64,000 nt of DNA from Spirochaetia bacterium (lineage in GTDB: Bacteria; Spirochaetota; Leptospiria; Leptospirales; Leptonemataceae). How positions within the stretch are numbered: the stretch's first letter is position 1; each line of letters opens with the position of its first letter. Shown here piece by piece: positions 19,419-29,045 of the stretch. The notes below the pieces were generated by a model, which saw only the letters and a list, made by a program, of their open reading frames with translations, was not told where the DNA came from and searched no databases. The stretch lies in the NCBI GenBank assembly GCA_021413825.1, contig JAIOPQ010000083.1:28460-92459 (forward strand), in the 5' to 3' direction. Position numbers and translations under genes: made by a program.

Positions 19419-19438
19419 GGCGCGGGCTATCCCGCGCC
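19419..19438 (-). terminator. hairpin enclosing the sdhB stop codon
   Basis: A perfect 8-bp stem (GGCGCGGG / CCCGCGCC) with a 4-nt loop. On the minus strand the loop contains the TAG stop of sdhB. No T-run follows, so it is either a factor-dependent 3' boundary or an mRNA-stabilising structure, and not a classical intrinsic terminator. Confidence 0.5.
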
Positions 19439-20209
19439 CATTTCGCTACGACTGGGACGTTCGCTCGCCACGGCAGCCAGGTAGTCGCGATTCATTTGTG
19501 CAATGAAATCGACGCTAATCTCTTTGGGACAAACGGCTTCGCACTCGTATTGATTGGTACAATTGCCAAACCCTTCTTCATCCATTTGAGCAACCATGGA
19601 AAGTACACGGCGATCGCGTTCAGGTTGTCCTTGTGGCAATAAAGCCAGGTGCGAAACTTTAGCAGAAACGAATAACATGGCAGATGCATTCTTACACGAC
19701 GCCACGCAAGCACCGCAACCAATACATTGGGCTGCGTCCATTGCAAGATCCGCCGCGGTTTTCGCAATCGGCAAGGAGTTAGCATCAACGGCGTTTCCTG
19801 TATTGACGGAAACAAATCCGCCAGCTTGAACAATTCGATCAAACGCCCCGCGGTCCACAACCAGGTCACGAATTACCGGAAACGCTTTTGCACGCCAGGG
19901 TTCGATATAGATTGTGTCGCCATTCTTAAACTTGCGCATATGCAATTGGCACGTTGTGGTTCCGGACTCGGGTCCATGCGCAATTCCATTGATCATCAGA
20001 CTGCAGGCACCGCAGACGCCTTCACGGCAATCGTGGTCGAATGCCACCGGCTCTTCCCCTTGATTGACAAGACGCTCGTTTAGAACATCCAGCATTTCAA
20101 GAAATGACATATGCTCATTGATGCCTTCAGCATCGCCAACTTGATACTTGACCATCTTTCCTTTCTGGTCTTTATCTTTTTGTCTCCAGACAAATAACGT
20201 AAGATTCAT
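19427..20209 (-). CDS. sdhB: succinate dehydrogenase iron-sulfur subunit
   Basis: A 260-residue SdhB/FrdB that carries electrons from the flavoprotein to the membrane quinone. The plant-type [2Fe-2S] ligands are CREGVCGAC (C61, C66, C69) with C87; the C-terminal ferredoxin part has [11 protein letters not shown] and [12 protein letters not shown] for the [4Fe-4S] and [3Fe-4S] clusters. It is the third gene of an sdhCAB operon, 16 bases after sdhA. The stop codon lies in the loop of a strong hairpin. Confidence 0.96.
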   Translation of the reverse strand: MNLTLFVWRQKDKDQKGKMVKYQVGDAEGINEHMSFLEMLDVLNERLVNQGEEPVAFDHDCREGVCGACSLMINGIAHGPESGTTTCQLHMRKFKNGDTIYIEPWRAKAFPVIRDLVVDRGAFDRIVQAGGFVSVNTGNAVDANSLPIAKTAADLAMDAAQCIGCGACVASCKNASAMLFVSAKVSHLALLPQGQPERDRRVLSMVAQMDEEGFGNCTNQYECEAVCPKEISVDFIAQMNRDYLAAVASERPSRSEMGAG

Positions 20210-20225
20210 TTTCCTGATCCTTTCC

Positions 20226-22136
20226 TTATTTATAGCTTCGCGTTGCGAGATGAATGTTCTCGTAGACGAGTGGTTCTTTGTTTAACTTTGGTTCCGATTT
20301 ACCGTTATGTTCCCATGCAGCAACATAACAGTATTTCTCATCGTTACGTTTAGCTTCGCCGTCTTCGGTTTGATACTCTTCGCGGAAATGGCCGCCGCAT
20401 GATTCGTTACGATCGAGCGCATCGCGGCAAGTAAGTTCACCGAATTCAAGGAAATCAGCAACACGACCAGCTTTTTCAAGCTCCATATTCAGAGATTCGC
20501 CTGAACCTGGAACTTTGACGTTCTTCCAGAACTCCTCGCGAAGCTCGGGGATGCGTTGGATTGCTTTCTTGAGACCTGTTTCATTGCGGGCCATTCCGCA
20601 ATATTCCCACATGATCTTACCAAGCTCTTTGTGGAAAGAATCGACGGTGCGTTTTCCGTTCATTCCCAGGAATTGTTTGGTTTGATCGTTTACAGATGCT
20701 TCTGCCTTTTTGAATTCCGCATGGTCTTCCGGCAATTTAGCAGGCCCCTGTTTCGCCAGGTAATCTGCAATTGTGTACGGAAGAACAAAGTACCCGTCGG
20801 CCAGTCCTTGCATGAGTGCACTTGCACCGAGACGGTTAGCGCCGTGATCAGAGAAGTTAGCTTCACCCAGGACAAAGAGCCCAGGAAGATTACTCATCAA
20901 GTTATAATCAACCCAGAGTCCACCCATTGTATAGTGAACCGCTGGATAGATGCGCATTGGTTGTTTGTATGGATCTTCACCCGTTATTCGCTCATACATC
21001 TGGAAGAGGTTGCCGTAGCGTTCGCGGACTGTGCTTTCACCCAGCCGTTGAATTGATTCTTTGAAATCCAGATACACACCGAGTCCGGTTTCACCTACAC
21101 CACGGCCCTCATCACAGGCGTATTTTGCCTGGCGCGAAGAGACGTCGCGTGGTGCAAGGTTTCCAAAACTTGGATAGACGCGTTCCAGATAGTAATCCCG
21201 ATCATCTTCAGGGATGTCGTTTGGATGACGCTTATCGCCTTTTGCTTTTGGCGCCCAGACTCGTCCGTCGTTTCGAAGTGATTCTGACATCAAGGTCAGC
21301 TTGGATTGGTAATCCCCGCTCACCGGAATACAGGTAGGATGAATTTGTGTGTAGCAAGGATTCGCAAAGAATGCACCCTTCTTATATGCGCGATATGTCG
21401 CAGTTACGTTGCAACCCATTGCATTAGTAGAAAGATAGAACACGTTTCCATATCCACCGCTTGCCATGACGACTGCGGCACCTGAATGCGAGGAAACTTT
21501 TCCTGTTACAAGATCACGCACAACGATTCCGCGCGCCCGGCCTTCATGCACGACCAGTTCAAGCATTTCAGTGCGCGGAAACATTTTGACCTGGCCTTTC
21601 CCGATTTGACGGCTAAGCGCCTGGTAAGCACCGATCAATAGCTGCTGTCCGGTTTGGCCGCGAGCATAGAACGTACGTGAAAGCTGAGCTCCACCGAATG
21701 ATCGGTTCGCCAGCAAGCCCCCGTACTCACGCGCAAATGGTACGCCCTGAGCTACGCACTGGTCAATGATGTTCGCGCTTACCTGGGCCAAGCGATACAC
21801 GTTTGCTTCACGAGCTCGAAAATCTCCGCCCTTGATCGTATCGTAAAATAGACGCATGACACTATCGCCATCGTTTGGATAATTCTTGGCTGCGTTGATC
21901 CCACCCTGCGCTGCAATACTGTGAGCGCGACGAGGACTATCCTGGAAGCAAAAGCATTTAACGTTATATCCCATTTCTGCAAGCGAAGCAGAAGCAGAGG
22001 CTCCGGCAAGGCCTGAGCCCACAACAATGATGTCGTATTTTCTTTTGTTTGCCGGGTTTACAAGTTTCAGGTCAAACTTGTGTTTATCCCATTTTTCCGC
22101 GAGAGGACCAGACGGAATGTTTGAATTCAAAGACAT
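20226..22136 (-). CDS. sdhA: succinate dehydrogenase flavoprotein subunit
   Basis: A 636-residue FAD subunit that oxidises succinate to fumarate. The Rossmann start is [19 protein letters not shown]. The covalent-FAD His region is [17 protein letters not shown], and substrate-site blocks include [12 protein letters not shown] and [20 protein letters not shown] (partly quoted). It resembles the Bacteroidota/B. subtilis branch (type B), matching the single cytochrome b subunit upstream. The ATG overlaps the sdhC stop by one base (TAATG). Confidence 0.96.
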   Translation of the reverse strand: MSLNSNIPSGPLAEKWDKHKFDLKLVNPANKRKYDIIVVGSGLAGASASASLAEMGYNVKCFCFQDSPRRAHSIAAQGGINAAKNYPNDGDSVMRLFYDTIKGGDFRAREANVYRLAQVSANIIDQCVAQGVPFAREYGGLLANRSFGGAQLSRTFYARGQTGQQLLIGAYQALSRQIGKGQVKMFPRTEMLELVVHEGRARGIVVRDLVTGKVSSHSGAAVVMASGGYGNVFYLSTNAMGCNVTATYRAYKKGAFFANPCYTQIHPTCIPVSGDYQSKLTLMSESLRNDGRVWAPKAKGDKRHPNDIPEDDRDYYLERVYPSFGNLAPRDVSSRQAKYACDEGRGVGETGLGVYLDFKESIQRLGESTVRERYGNLFQMYERITGEDPYKQPMRIYPAVHYTMGGLWVDYNLMSNLPGLFVLGEANFSDHGANRLGASALMQGLADGYFVLPYTIADYLAKQGPAKLPEDHAEFKKAEASVNDQTKQFLGMNGKRTVDSFHKELGKIMWEYCGMARNETGLKKAIQRIPELREEFWKNVKVPGSGESLNMELEKAGRVADFLEFGELTCRDALDRNESCGGHFREEYQTEDGEAKRNDEKYCYVAAWEHNGKSEPKLNKEPLVYENIHLATRSYK

Positions 22137-22828
22137 TACATTTCTCCAGGAAGTTTAATAACATTAAGGACAATGAGCGTGGGGCCTAGCAGGAATCCCA
22201 CAAAGATGATAGTTACATACGTGAGCGAAAAGCCGTTGATCAACCCCTTGAAGCGATCTTGATTCCAGCCCATGGTCTGAAACACACTGCGCGATCCGTG
22301 CTTCAAATGAAACACTAGATTTATCTGTGCCACCAGGTACGATGCGTAGATAATTGGATTTCTAAACCCCATGATGAACATGGTATAGATGTCGTGACGA
22401 TTTTCTCCATCCACACCGCTGAAATATTGCGGCTGAACCGCGCCTAAAGTGAAATGCAACAGATGGTAGATGAGGTACGTGAGAGTTAACGTCCCTGTAA
22501 GCATCATATAACGGGATGTTAGCGTAGCTTGCACCGTATTCTTGAATGCATACGCTTGCGGACGAGCCGCATTATTCTCCAGTGAAAGCGAAATGGCCAG
22601 GTAAATGTGCACCACAAATGTGAGGAGCAATCCAATTCGCATTGGCCAGAGCAATTGCGGATGCGTTTTGAGATAATGCCCGTACGCGTTGAACGCATCA
22701 GGACCGGAAAGAACCAGGAGGTTTCCTGTCATATGAGCGATCAAGAATACGAGGAGTAATACTCCTGTGAGGGCCATAACATATTTGCGCCCAAGTGAGC
22801 TGTAAAAGATTCGTTGTTTGAAGGACAT
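22136..22828 (-). CDS. sdhC: succinate dehydrogenase cytochrome b subunit
   Basis: A 230-residue membrane anchor with five predicted helices, of the single-subunit diheme type that lacks a partner SdhD. Candidate haem ligands are the His in [29 protein letters not shown] and LVFHLKHGS. It holds the quinone site and anchors SdhAB. First gene of sdhCAB, followed without a gap by sdhA. Confidence 0.93.
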   Translation of the reverse strand: MSFKQRIFYSSLGRKYVMALTGVLLLVFLIAHMTGNLLVLSGPDAFNAYGHYLKTHPQLLWPMRIGLLLTFVVHIYLAISLSLENNAARPQAYAFKNTVQATLTSRYMMLTGTLTLTYLIYHLLHFTLGAVQPQYFSGVDGENRHDIYTMFIMGFRNPIIYASYLVAQINLVFHLKHGSRSVFQTMGWNQDRFKGLINGFSLTYVTIIFVGFLLGPTLIVLNVIKLPGEM

Positions 22829-23071
22829 GCCTGTTTCCGAGTTATTCTATGTACTGGAATTTCGGCGTGCCCTGAGTTTTTGTCAAGGGAATAGCTGATC
22901 CGGGCCTTTAACTATCACAATTGAGACTGATTATCAATTGGACAATCACTTCGGGGCGTTCGACCGTCAAATTGATTGTAGTTTCGCCGTGCATTTGGGC
23001 TTAATGTTTACCGAGGGCGAGGCCACGCTCGCTCGTTCACTCGGAAAATACCGGTTCGTCAATCTAGGTGC
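22829..23071. other. 243-bp intergenic region upstream of sdhCAB
   Basis: It lies between two minus-strand genes and should hold the sdhCAB promoter. On the minus strand TTGACA occurs (plus-strand 22881-22886) but the hexamer 17 bases on (GAAATT) is a poor -10, so no promoter is claimed. No coding potential or structured RNA was seen. Confidence 0.4.
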
Positions 23072-26000
23072 TTAAGAATCAATCACGAAGAAGGCGAAAT
23101 CGTCATCGGGTGCGTCACCGACCCAGCGTTCGAATTCGTGTAACATCTGATCTGCGAACGCTTCGATTGGCAATTTCAAATGCTGTCTTGCAAGCTTAAC
23201 AAACTTCTCATCGCCGAGCATTTCGCCCTTTAGATTCCGCGACTCTGCCATTCCATCCGTGTAAACAATAATCCGATCTCCCGCATTCAACTTGAAACTG
23301 CATGACTCGTAGACCCGCCCATTAAACGATCCTAGAATTGTTCCCTTCGGTTTGAATAGATCAACCGTGCCATTGGCCCGCAGAACCAGGAGTGGGGCAT
23401 GTCCGGCGCTTGCGTAGCTGAAGTTTTCCTCGGATCGATTATGAAATAAATACGCGGCGGTAGCATAGTGATCGCGCGTTTGCCCACTGAGAATCTCATT
23501 CATTCCGCTTAGCACCTTCGACGGATTTCCAATGACCTCACTCTGAACAGAAAATGCAATCTTCACCATTGCAGCAACAAGTGCGGCGGGAACTCCATGG
23601 CCTGCGACATCTGCCAGAATAAAACCTGTTCCGTTTCCAATGTCGAGGTAGTCAAAGAAATCCCCACCGACAGGCGATCTTGGTCGATATCGAAACGCGA
23701 ACTTCAATGCCGCAGGCATTGCTCGCGGCAAAAGGGACTGCTGTAATTTTTTTGCAGTTTCGACTTCGTGCCTGAGATTGCTGAACTTTCTCTCTTCGCG
23801 TACCGCATGCCTCAGAGAGAGCAACGTATTGACACGCGATAAAAGCTCGCGACCACTAAATGGTTTAATCACATAATCATTTCCACCTGCTTCGAACCCG
23901 GCAACTATATCTTCTGTAGTTCCACGTGCAGATAAAAACAAAACCGGCAATTCATACAGTGAATGCCTTTCTCTAATTTGCCTGCAGACTTCCAGTCCGG
24001 AAATGCCAGGCATCATAATATCCAGCAATACAAGATCGTAGGATCTACTCTCAATTTCTCTTAAGGCCTGGACACCGCTTTGTGCCTGGTCAATCTGGTA
24101 GCCATTTATCTTCAAACGATTGAGCAGTATCTGAAGATTCACAGGTTCATCATCTACAGCCAGGATTCGCACAGGTTGAACCACCGAGTCTTCCGGAGAT
24201 TCACTCACCCAGATCCCGGAAGCCTCAGGTATAAGGTTGAGGACATCCCCCCGATCTGTGGCGCCTAACGGCATTGCTTCAGATTCATCCCAAATCGGAA
24301 CAGTGAACACGAAACTAGCCCCTCCATTCAAACCTTGCTCTGCCTTAATTTCTCCGCCATGTAGATTAACAAGTTGCCGTGCAATCGACAGACCCAGGCC
24401 AGTTCCGGATTTTCCTGACGGTGCAGATTCAAATGGCTTAAAGATCGCGTCCAGGTATTCATCCGGAATTCCGCTTCCCGTATCACTCACGCGCACGCGC
24501 ATCATTTCTCCATTTATGGCAGCGTTGACACGAATACTTCCGCTATCCGTAAACTTCAGCGAATTCGCAAGCAGGTTCAAACAAATTTGCTGAAACCGAT
24601 TCTCGTCTGCGCGAACTGCAGGCAGCGTTTCCTTTATATCATTGCATAACTCAACCGGTCTTCCGGCAGTAAGAGGCCGCACGATTTCGAATGCAGACTG
24701 AACTGCCTGCCTGAGGTTTACGGGCCGTAGAATCAGCGAGGGAGAATCGTGTTTGAGTCTTGAATACTCCAGAATATTATTCACAAGGCCAGATAGCCTG
24801 CGACCGCTCTGGGCAATCAAACCGAGCTTTCGCGTTAACTCAATTGAAAGACGATCGGGACCCGAATCAACAAGGGATTCTGCAATTCCAATCATTCCAT
24901 GGAGAGGGGTCTTCAGTTCATGCGATGTGTTCGCTAGAAATTCATCCTTCATCCGATCCAGATTTGAGAGTTGAAGGTTCTTCTCTTCGAGTTCCCGCGA
25001 GTAGGCATGAATTCTCTCCTGAGTCTCCCTATACCGCCGCAATAAAATAAATGCAAGAAACCCAACAAAGATAAATAGCCCCCAATGATTGAGGGTGCGG
25101 TCATACGGGATGAATCCCTGGTCTTTCAGGATATCATGCAAGAAGAAGAGAGTTTGAATCGCGTATCCAATGATGATCAGTTTCGCGTCCGTGTCTTTCT
25201 TGTACGCAGCATAGGCTGGAACGCCGACCAGCAGAACAAGATCGACTAACGTTGTATACTGAAAGGGAGCAAGCAGTGCGAACAAGGGAATCAAATCAAG
25301 AGCAGGTAGAGAAAGCGAAACAACTCCAATTACTGCATGCACCTGCCATGTGATTCGCAAGAATTTGCGAAATCGTCCACCCAGGATTGCTTCAAAATAT
25401 GCAAAGGAGAGCACGGGGAGCAAGTAAAGCGAAATAAACCAGGGCCATATCCAGAACTCTGGATAAGGAAAAATCAAGTTAAGTGTTTCCGTACGTAATA
25501 TGGTATAGACGCCACTTCCAAACACATACCCGCTAAACACTAAAAATACGCTTTCGCCAAAACGGGAAAGGTACATAAGCAAGGAAAAAAATCCAACGAA
25601 TACAAACACGCAGCCCATTACAAATACATCAAGGTCTGCACTGAGAACAAAGTTCTGTATGTCGGCGCGGTTACCGATTTTCAGGGAACGCTCAAGTCCC
25701 ATTGACGCTGCGTCTGACCGAATCCGAAAATATAAATATTCATTGGCATACGCTTCCGGAAGATCGATCATATGAAACCAGATGGATGGAAAACGCCAAC
25801 CGGGTCTGAAATTATCTACTGAACCATACGAATAGATTTGTTTTCCATCGAGGAAGACTTCCATCTGCTCAAAGCAGATTTCAATATAAACCACTGGATC
25901 GCGAAACTTTGAAGCAGGCAGCTTGACGCGTTGCCAGACAACGTTATTTTCTCCGCGGATCTCTCCGAGAAGGCCTTCCTGCTTTACCCAGGGGGATGTG

Positions 26001-26137
26001 TCGTTCAACCATTCAAAGGTTTCTCCGCGTCGAGGCGAATCGCCAAATCTAAACTCCCAATCGCGGAGCGGCTCGTGCGCAAAAAGCGCGCTGCTGTAGA
26101 AGAGGCAGCCGGCAATTATGGGCCAGATAGTTTTCAT
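23072..26137 (-). CDS. 7TMR-DISM histidine kinase / receiver / PP2C phosphatase fusion
   Basis: A 1021-residue membrane protein that joins four modules. After a signal peptide there is an extracellular domain (about 20-170) and seven membrane helices (about 180-370). Then come a HisKA domain (TSHELKTPLHGM, His near 406) with HATPase (VSDTGSGIP, GTGLGLSIA), a receiver (AVDDEPVN; Asp in LLDIMMPG near 706; Lys in VIKPF) and a C-terminal SpoIIE/RsbU-type PP2C (SPVGGDFFDY near 824, DVAGHGVPAAL, IIVYTDGMAES). The PP2C would dephosphorylate a STAS anti-anti-sigma factor; one is encoded at 31002-31325. Phosphorylation of its own receiver may switch phosphatase activity. Monocistronic. Confidence 0.93.
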   Translation of the reverse strand: MKTIWPIIAGCLFYSSALFAHEPLRDWEFRFGDSPRRGETFEWLNDTSPWVKQEGLLGEIRGENNVVWQRVKLPASKFRDPVVYIEICFEQMEVFLDGKQIYSYGSVDNFRPGWRFPSIWFHMIDLPEAYANEYLYFRIRSDAASMGLERSLKIGNRADIQNFVLSADLDVFVMGCVFVFVGFFSLLMYLSRFGESVFLVFSGYVFGSGVYTILRTETLNLIFPYPEFWIWPWFISLYLLPVLSFAYFEAILGGRFRKFLRITWQVHAVIGVVSLSLPALDLIPLFALLAPFQYTTLVDLVLLVGVPAYAAYKKDTDAKLIIIGYAIQTLFFLHDILKDQGFIPYDRTLNHWGLFIFVGFLAFILLRRYRETQERIHAYSRELEEKNLQLSNLDRMKDEFLANTSHELKTPLHGMIGIAESLVDSGPDRLSIELTRKLGLIAQSGRRLSGLVNNILEYSRLKHDSPSLILRPVNLRQAVQSAFEIVRPLTAGRPVELCNDIKETLPAVRADENRFQQICLNLLANSLKFTDSGSIRVNAAINGEMMRVRVSDTGSGIPDEYLDAIFKPFESAPSGKSGTGLGLSIARQLVNLHGGEIKAEQGLNGGASFVFTVPIWDESEAMPLGATDRGDVLNLIPEASGIWVSESPEDSVVQPVRILAVDDEPVNLQILLNRLKINGYQIDQAQSGVQALREIESRSYDLVLLDIMMPGISGLEVCRQIRERHSLYELPVLFLSARGTTEDIVAGFEAGGNDYVIKPFSGRELLSRVNTLLSLRHAVREERKFSNLRHEVETAKKLQQSLLPRAMPAALKFAFRYRPRSPVGGDFFDYLDIGNGTGFILADVAGHGVPAALVAAMVKIAFSVQSEVIGNPSKVLSGMNEILSGQTRDHYATAAYLFHNRSEENFSYASAGHAPLLVLRANGTVDLFKPKGTILGSFNGRVYESCSFKLNAGDRIIVYTDGMAESRNLKGEMLGDEKFVKLARQHLKLPIEAFADQMLHEFERWVGDAPDDDFAFFVIDS

Positions 26138-26307
26138 GCCGGTGCTTTAGCGTTCGCTTTGTAACTGGAGTTCAACTACTTTTCGGTGGAAAAGCAACGA
26201 GCGGGTCACAATCGGACGAATCCTGGAACTTCGGGGATAGAAAATAGCCTGTTGAGGGGAGTTTAGCTTGCAGGATGCATGGGGCGGGGATGGCCTGACA
26301 ACTTCCA

Positions 26308-28110
26308 ATGAAGCCAGACAGTTCAGAGCAGAATGTAGAGCGGCGACAGATTCAACTGCTGGCCATGTTGCTCCGGATCTTGATCCCGGGCGGAGCAATT
26401 GTTGCCATTGCGCAGCTCTCGTTTGTTCCAGGATTCTTCCCGGTCTTTCTTGTTCTAATGGGCGCTGTGGCTCTCCTTGGAATTGCATTTCTACTTACTC
26501 GCAGCGGCAATTATAGGTCTGGCGCAATTCTGACGGCTTTGATAACCCTTGGAGCCGCCCTGGGGTCCGTATTTGCGCAACCTGACAATACGATTGCCCT
26601 CGCCTTCTTGATTTTGCCCGTGATGTTTAGCAGTCTCTTTCTTAGAACCAGGCCGACGGGCGCCGTGGCCGTTACTGTAGTAGCAATCGCAATGCTCCTG
26701 CCTATGCTTTCGATTCACTTCACATATTCGGGCATTGGCGGCTCACTTGCATTTCTCGTAGTGTTTGGCTCACTGATAACGCTTGAGAACTGGCATCGTT
26801 TCCAGGTTGAAAGGGATCGGCGGGAAAAGCTAGTATTTGCAGCCATGCACGATTCCCTAACGGGTTTGCTAAATCGACGCGCATTCGAAGAAGAGTTGCG
26901 CTCGCTCAGCGAATCTGCTGCTGAATTCGGCGTGGTTCATGCCTTGCTCTACCTGGATCTGGACGAATTCAAGATCGTAAACGATACCTGTGGTCATACA
27001 GCAGGCGACGAGTTGCTCCGCGAACTCTCGATCTATTTATCAGAGCATATTCATGCACCGGATTCACTGGCGCGCCTTGGAGGAGACGAATTCGGAGTTC
27101 TCCTTATGAACTCGACAAAAGACAAGGCCCTGGCGATGGCCAACGTTATTCGGCATTTAATTTCTAACTTTCAGTTTGTTTGGGGCGAGCGAACGTTCAG
27201 AATCGGCGTAAGCATAGGTCTGGTTATGATCGATCGGTCAAGCGAGGGGCTTGGTCGTATTCTCAGCTCTGCTGATGAAGCTTGCTACGCAGCAAAGAGT
27301 GGTGGCGGTCGAAGGATTTATGTTTATAGCGAAAGTGATGATCTGCTCGCACTCAGACATAAGGAAATGCTCGCCGCTGCTGAAATCAATCAAGCTGTTA
27401 GGGAAAATCGTTTAACGTTATACAGACAAACAATTGCTGCGCGAAAGGGAGGCCATGACCATTACGAAATTCTGCTACGCTTACAGTCCAAAACAGGAGA
27501 AATCCAACAACCCTCTACATTCATCCCGGCAGCCGAACGATTCAATCTCATGCCAATCCTGGATCGGTGGGTGGTTGATGCTGTCCTGAAAAACTTTTCT
27601 GCATTCTGTCCTGATACCTGGAAAACTGGTCGCGAGGGACAACCGGTGTTCGCTGTAAACCTTTCCGGCCAATCCCTGTCCGAAGAGAACTTCATAGACT
27701 TTATTCGCGATCGTTTGCGCAAATATGGAACGCCGCATGGAGCGATTTGCTTTGAACTAACTGAAACAGCTGTAGTGTCCAATCTGGATGTTGCTGCGAA
27801 TTTCATGAAAGAGTTAAGACTGGAAGGCTGCCACTTCTCCCTGGATGATTTTGGAAGCGGTCTGTCCTCGTTTGGGTATTTGAAACGATTGCCAGTGGAT
27901 TCGATCAAGATCGATGGGCAATTCGTTGTGAAAATGCACGAGAGCAATGCCGACCGCGAAATCGTCCGGGCCATTCATTCTGTAAGCCACGCTCTGGGGT
28001 TGTCTACGATTGCAGAATGGGTTACTTCAGCAGAAGTTCTTGCTGAACTGGATACGATTGGACTGGACTTTGTTCAGGGCTTCTATATAGACAAACCGCA
28101 GTCGCTTTGA
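26308..28110 (+). CDS. membrane GGDEF-EAL protein (c-di-GMP turnover)
   Basis: A 600-residue protein with about six N-terminal membrane helices (about 17-160), a GGDEF domain (DSLTGLLNRRAFEEEL; signature RLGGDEFGVLL near 254-264) and an EAL domain. The cyclase signature is intact. The EAL signature reads YEILLRL instead of YEALLRL, while other phosphodiesterase residues are kept (NLSGQSL, FELTET, LDDFGSGLSSFGYLK near 511, KIDGQFV, QGFYIDKP). Both activities are possible. It is divergent from the kinase-PP2C gene and convergent with pyrF. Confidence 0.93.
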   Translation: MKPDSSEQNVERRQIQLLAMLLRILIPGGAIVAIAQLSFVPGFFPVFLVLMGAVALLGIAFLLTRSGNYRSGAILTALITLGAALGSVFAQPDNTIALAFLILPVMFSSLFLRTRPTGAVAVTVVAIAMLLPMLSIHFTYSGIGGSLAFLVVFGSLITLENWHRFQVERDRREKLVFAAMHDSLTGLLNRRAFEEELRSLSESAAEFGVVHALLYLDLDEFKIVNDTCGHTAGDELLRELSIYLSEHIHAPDSLARLGGDEFGVLLMNSTKDKALAMANVIRHLISNFQFVWGERTFRIGVSIGLVMIDRSSEGLGRILSSADEACYAAKSGGGRRIYVYSESDDLLALRHKEMLAAAEINQAVRENRLTLYRQTIAARKGGHDHYEILLRLQSKTGEIQQPSTFIPAAERFNLMPILDRWVVDAVLKNFSAFCPDTWKTGREGQPVFAVNLSGQSLSEENFIDFIRDRLRKYGTPHGAICFELTETAVVSNLDVAANFMKELRLEGCHFSLDDFGSGLSSFGYLKRLPVDSIKIDGQFVVKMHESNADREIVRAIHSVSHALGLSTIAEWVTSAEVLAELDTIGLDFVQGFYIDKPQSL

Positions 28111-28122
28111 GTAGCAATTGGG

Positions 28123-28153
28123 GAAATTTCACAAATTTCTGACGAAATTCGTC
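28123..28153. terminator. two short hairpins between convergent genes
   Basis: GAAATTT-CAC-AAATTTC (28123-28139) and GACG-AAATT-CGTC (28141-28153) lie side by side between the stop codons of the GGDEF-EAL gene and pyrF. No strong T-run follows on either strand. A bidirectional end is plausible but the stems are short and AT-rich. Confidence 0.3.
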
Positions 28154-28175
28154 CAGACGCACAGGGCACCAGGGC

Positions 28176-28991
28176 CTACAGACTGACCAGGGCCTTGATC
28201 TCTTGATTCAGTTTTAAAGCAGCTCCATTGGCTGCAGTATCAATATCTTTGCCGGTTTCCTTATACGCGTACATGATTCCGCGGCTGGAATTGATCAGAA
28301 CATCTGTTCCGCAGGCATTCAGCACGGTCGCCAGTTCGCCACCCTGCGCTCCAATTCCTGGGATGAGCAGAGGGACGGATGGTGCCAGTTTCTTGATTCG
28401 CGTAAGCGATTCAGACGCACGCGTTGCCCCTGCAACCATCCAATAATTGCCAGTTATGCGCTGGCGCTCCTCAACTGCCGCGGCCACTTCTTCGTATAAC
28501 GGGGGGGTTCCACGAAGCTGGAACTGGGCCGCACCGGGATTTGAGGTGAGACATAACGTGAAAACGCCACGATCCGGATACGAATCGTATGGATGAAGGG
28601 ATTCAAGTCCCATATATGGATTCACAGTGAGGCCGTCGCAATCGTACGTATCAAAAAATGTTTGTGCATAAAATCGGGCTGTATTCCCTAAATCCCCGCG
28701 TTTTGCGTCCGCAACGATTAGGGATTCAGGTGATTCCTTGCGAATGGTTTCAATCAACGCTGTGAAAATCTCCCACCCTGCCTGACCCATCGCCTCGAAA
28801 AACGCAACATTCGGCTTGTAGGCGCATGCCTCATTGGCTGTTGCGCGGACTATGAGTTGCAAAAAGGAAAGGACACCGTTTACGCCGTTGAACTGGGCAG
28901 GAAGTAAAGCAGGATCGGGATCAAGCCCGACGCACAAAACGGAATGTTTGTTGCTCCTGCGAGCCAAAAATCTCTCATAAAAGGTTGACAT
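28176..28991 (-). CDS. pyrF: orotidine 5'-phosphate decarboxylase
   Basis: PyrF makes UMP from OMP, the last step of pyrimidine synthesis. The 271-residue form belongs to the longer type-2 family: CVGLDPDPALLP, the catalytic block VADAKRGDLGNTA (about 93-105), GLTVNPYMGLES and the phosphate-binding end LLIPGIGAQGG. The ATG at 28991 is chosen over an upstream in-frame TTG because it gives the usual N-terminus. Divergent from the acyl-CoA ligase gene with 54 bases between starts. Confidence 0.95.
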   Translation of the reverse strand: MSTFYERFLARRSNKHSVLCVGLDPDPALLPAQFNGVNGVLSFLQLIVRATANEACAYKPNVAFFEAMGQAGWEIFTALIETIRKESPESLIVADAKRGDLGNTARFYAQTFFDTYDCDGLTVNPYMGLESLHPYDSYPDRGVFTLCLTSNPGAAQFQLRGTPPLYEEVAAAVEERQRITGNYWMVAGATRASESLTRIKKLAPSVPLLIPGIGAQGGELATVLNACGTDVLINSSRGIMYAYKETGKDIDTAANGAALKLNQEIKALVSL

Positions 28992-29045
28992 AACGGATCG
29001 AGTACAGTTCTTTTTCCGAGCCAACTTTACGACCGGAGGTCAACC

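Noticed and set aside
22858..22886. TTGACA-17-GAAATT as sdhCAB promoter
   Set aside because: The -10 hexamer matches the consensus too poorly to call.
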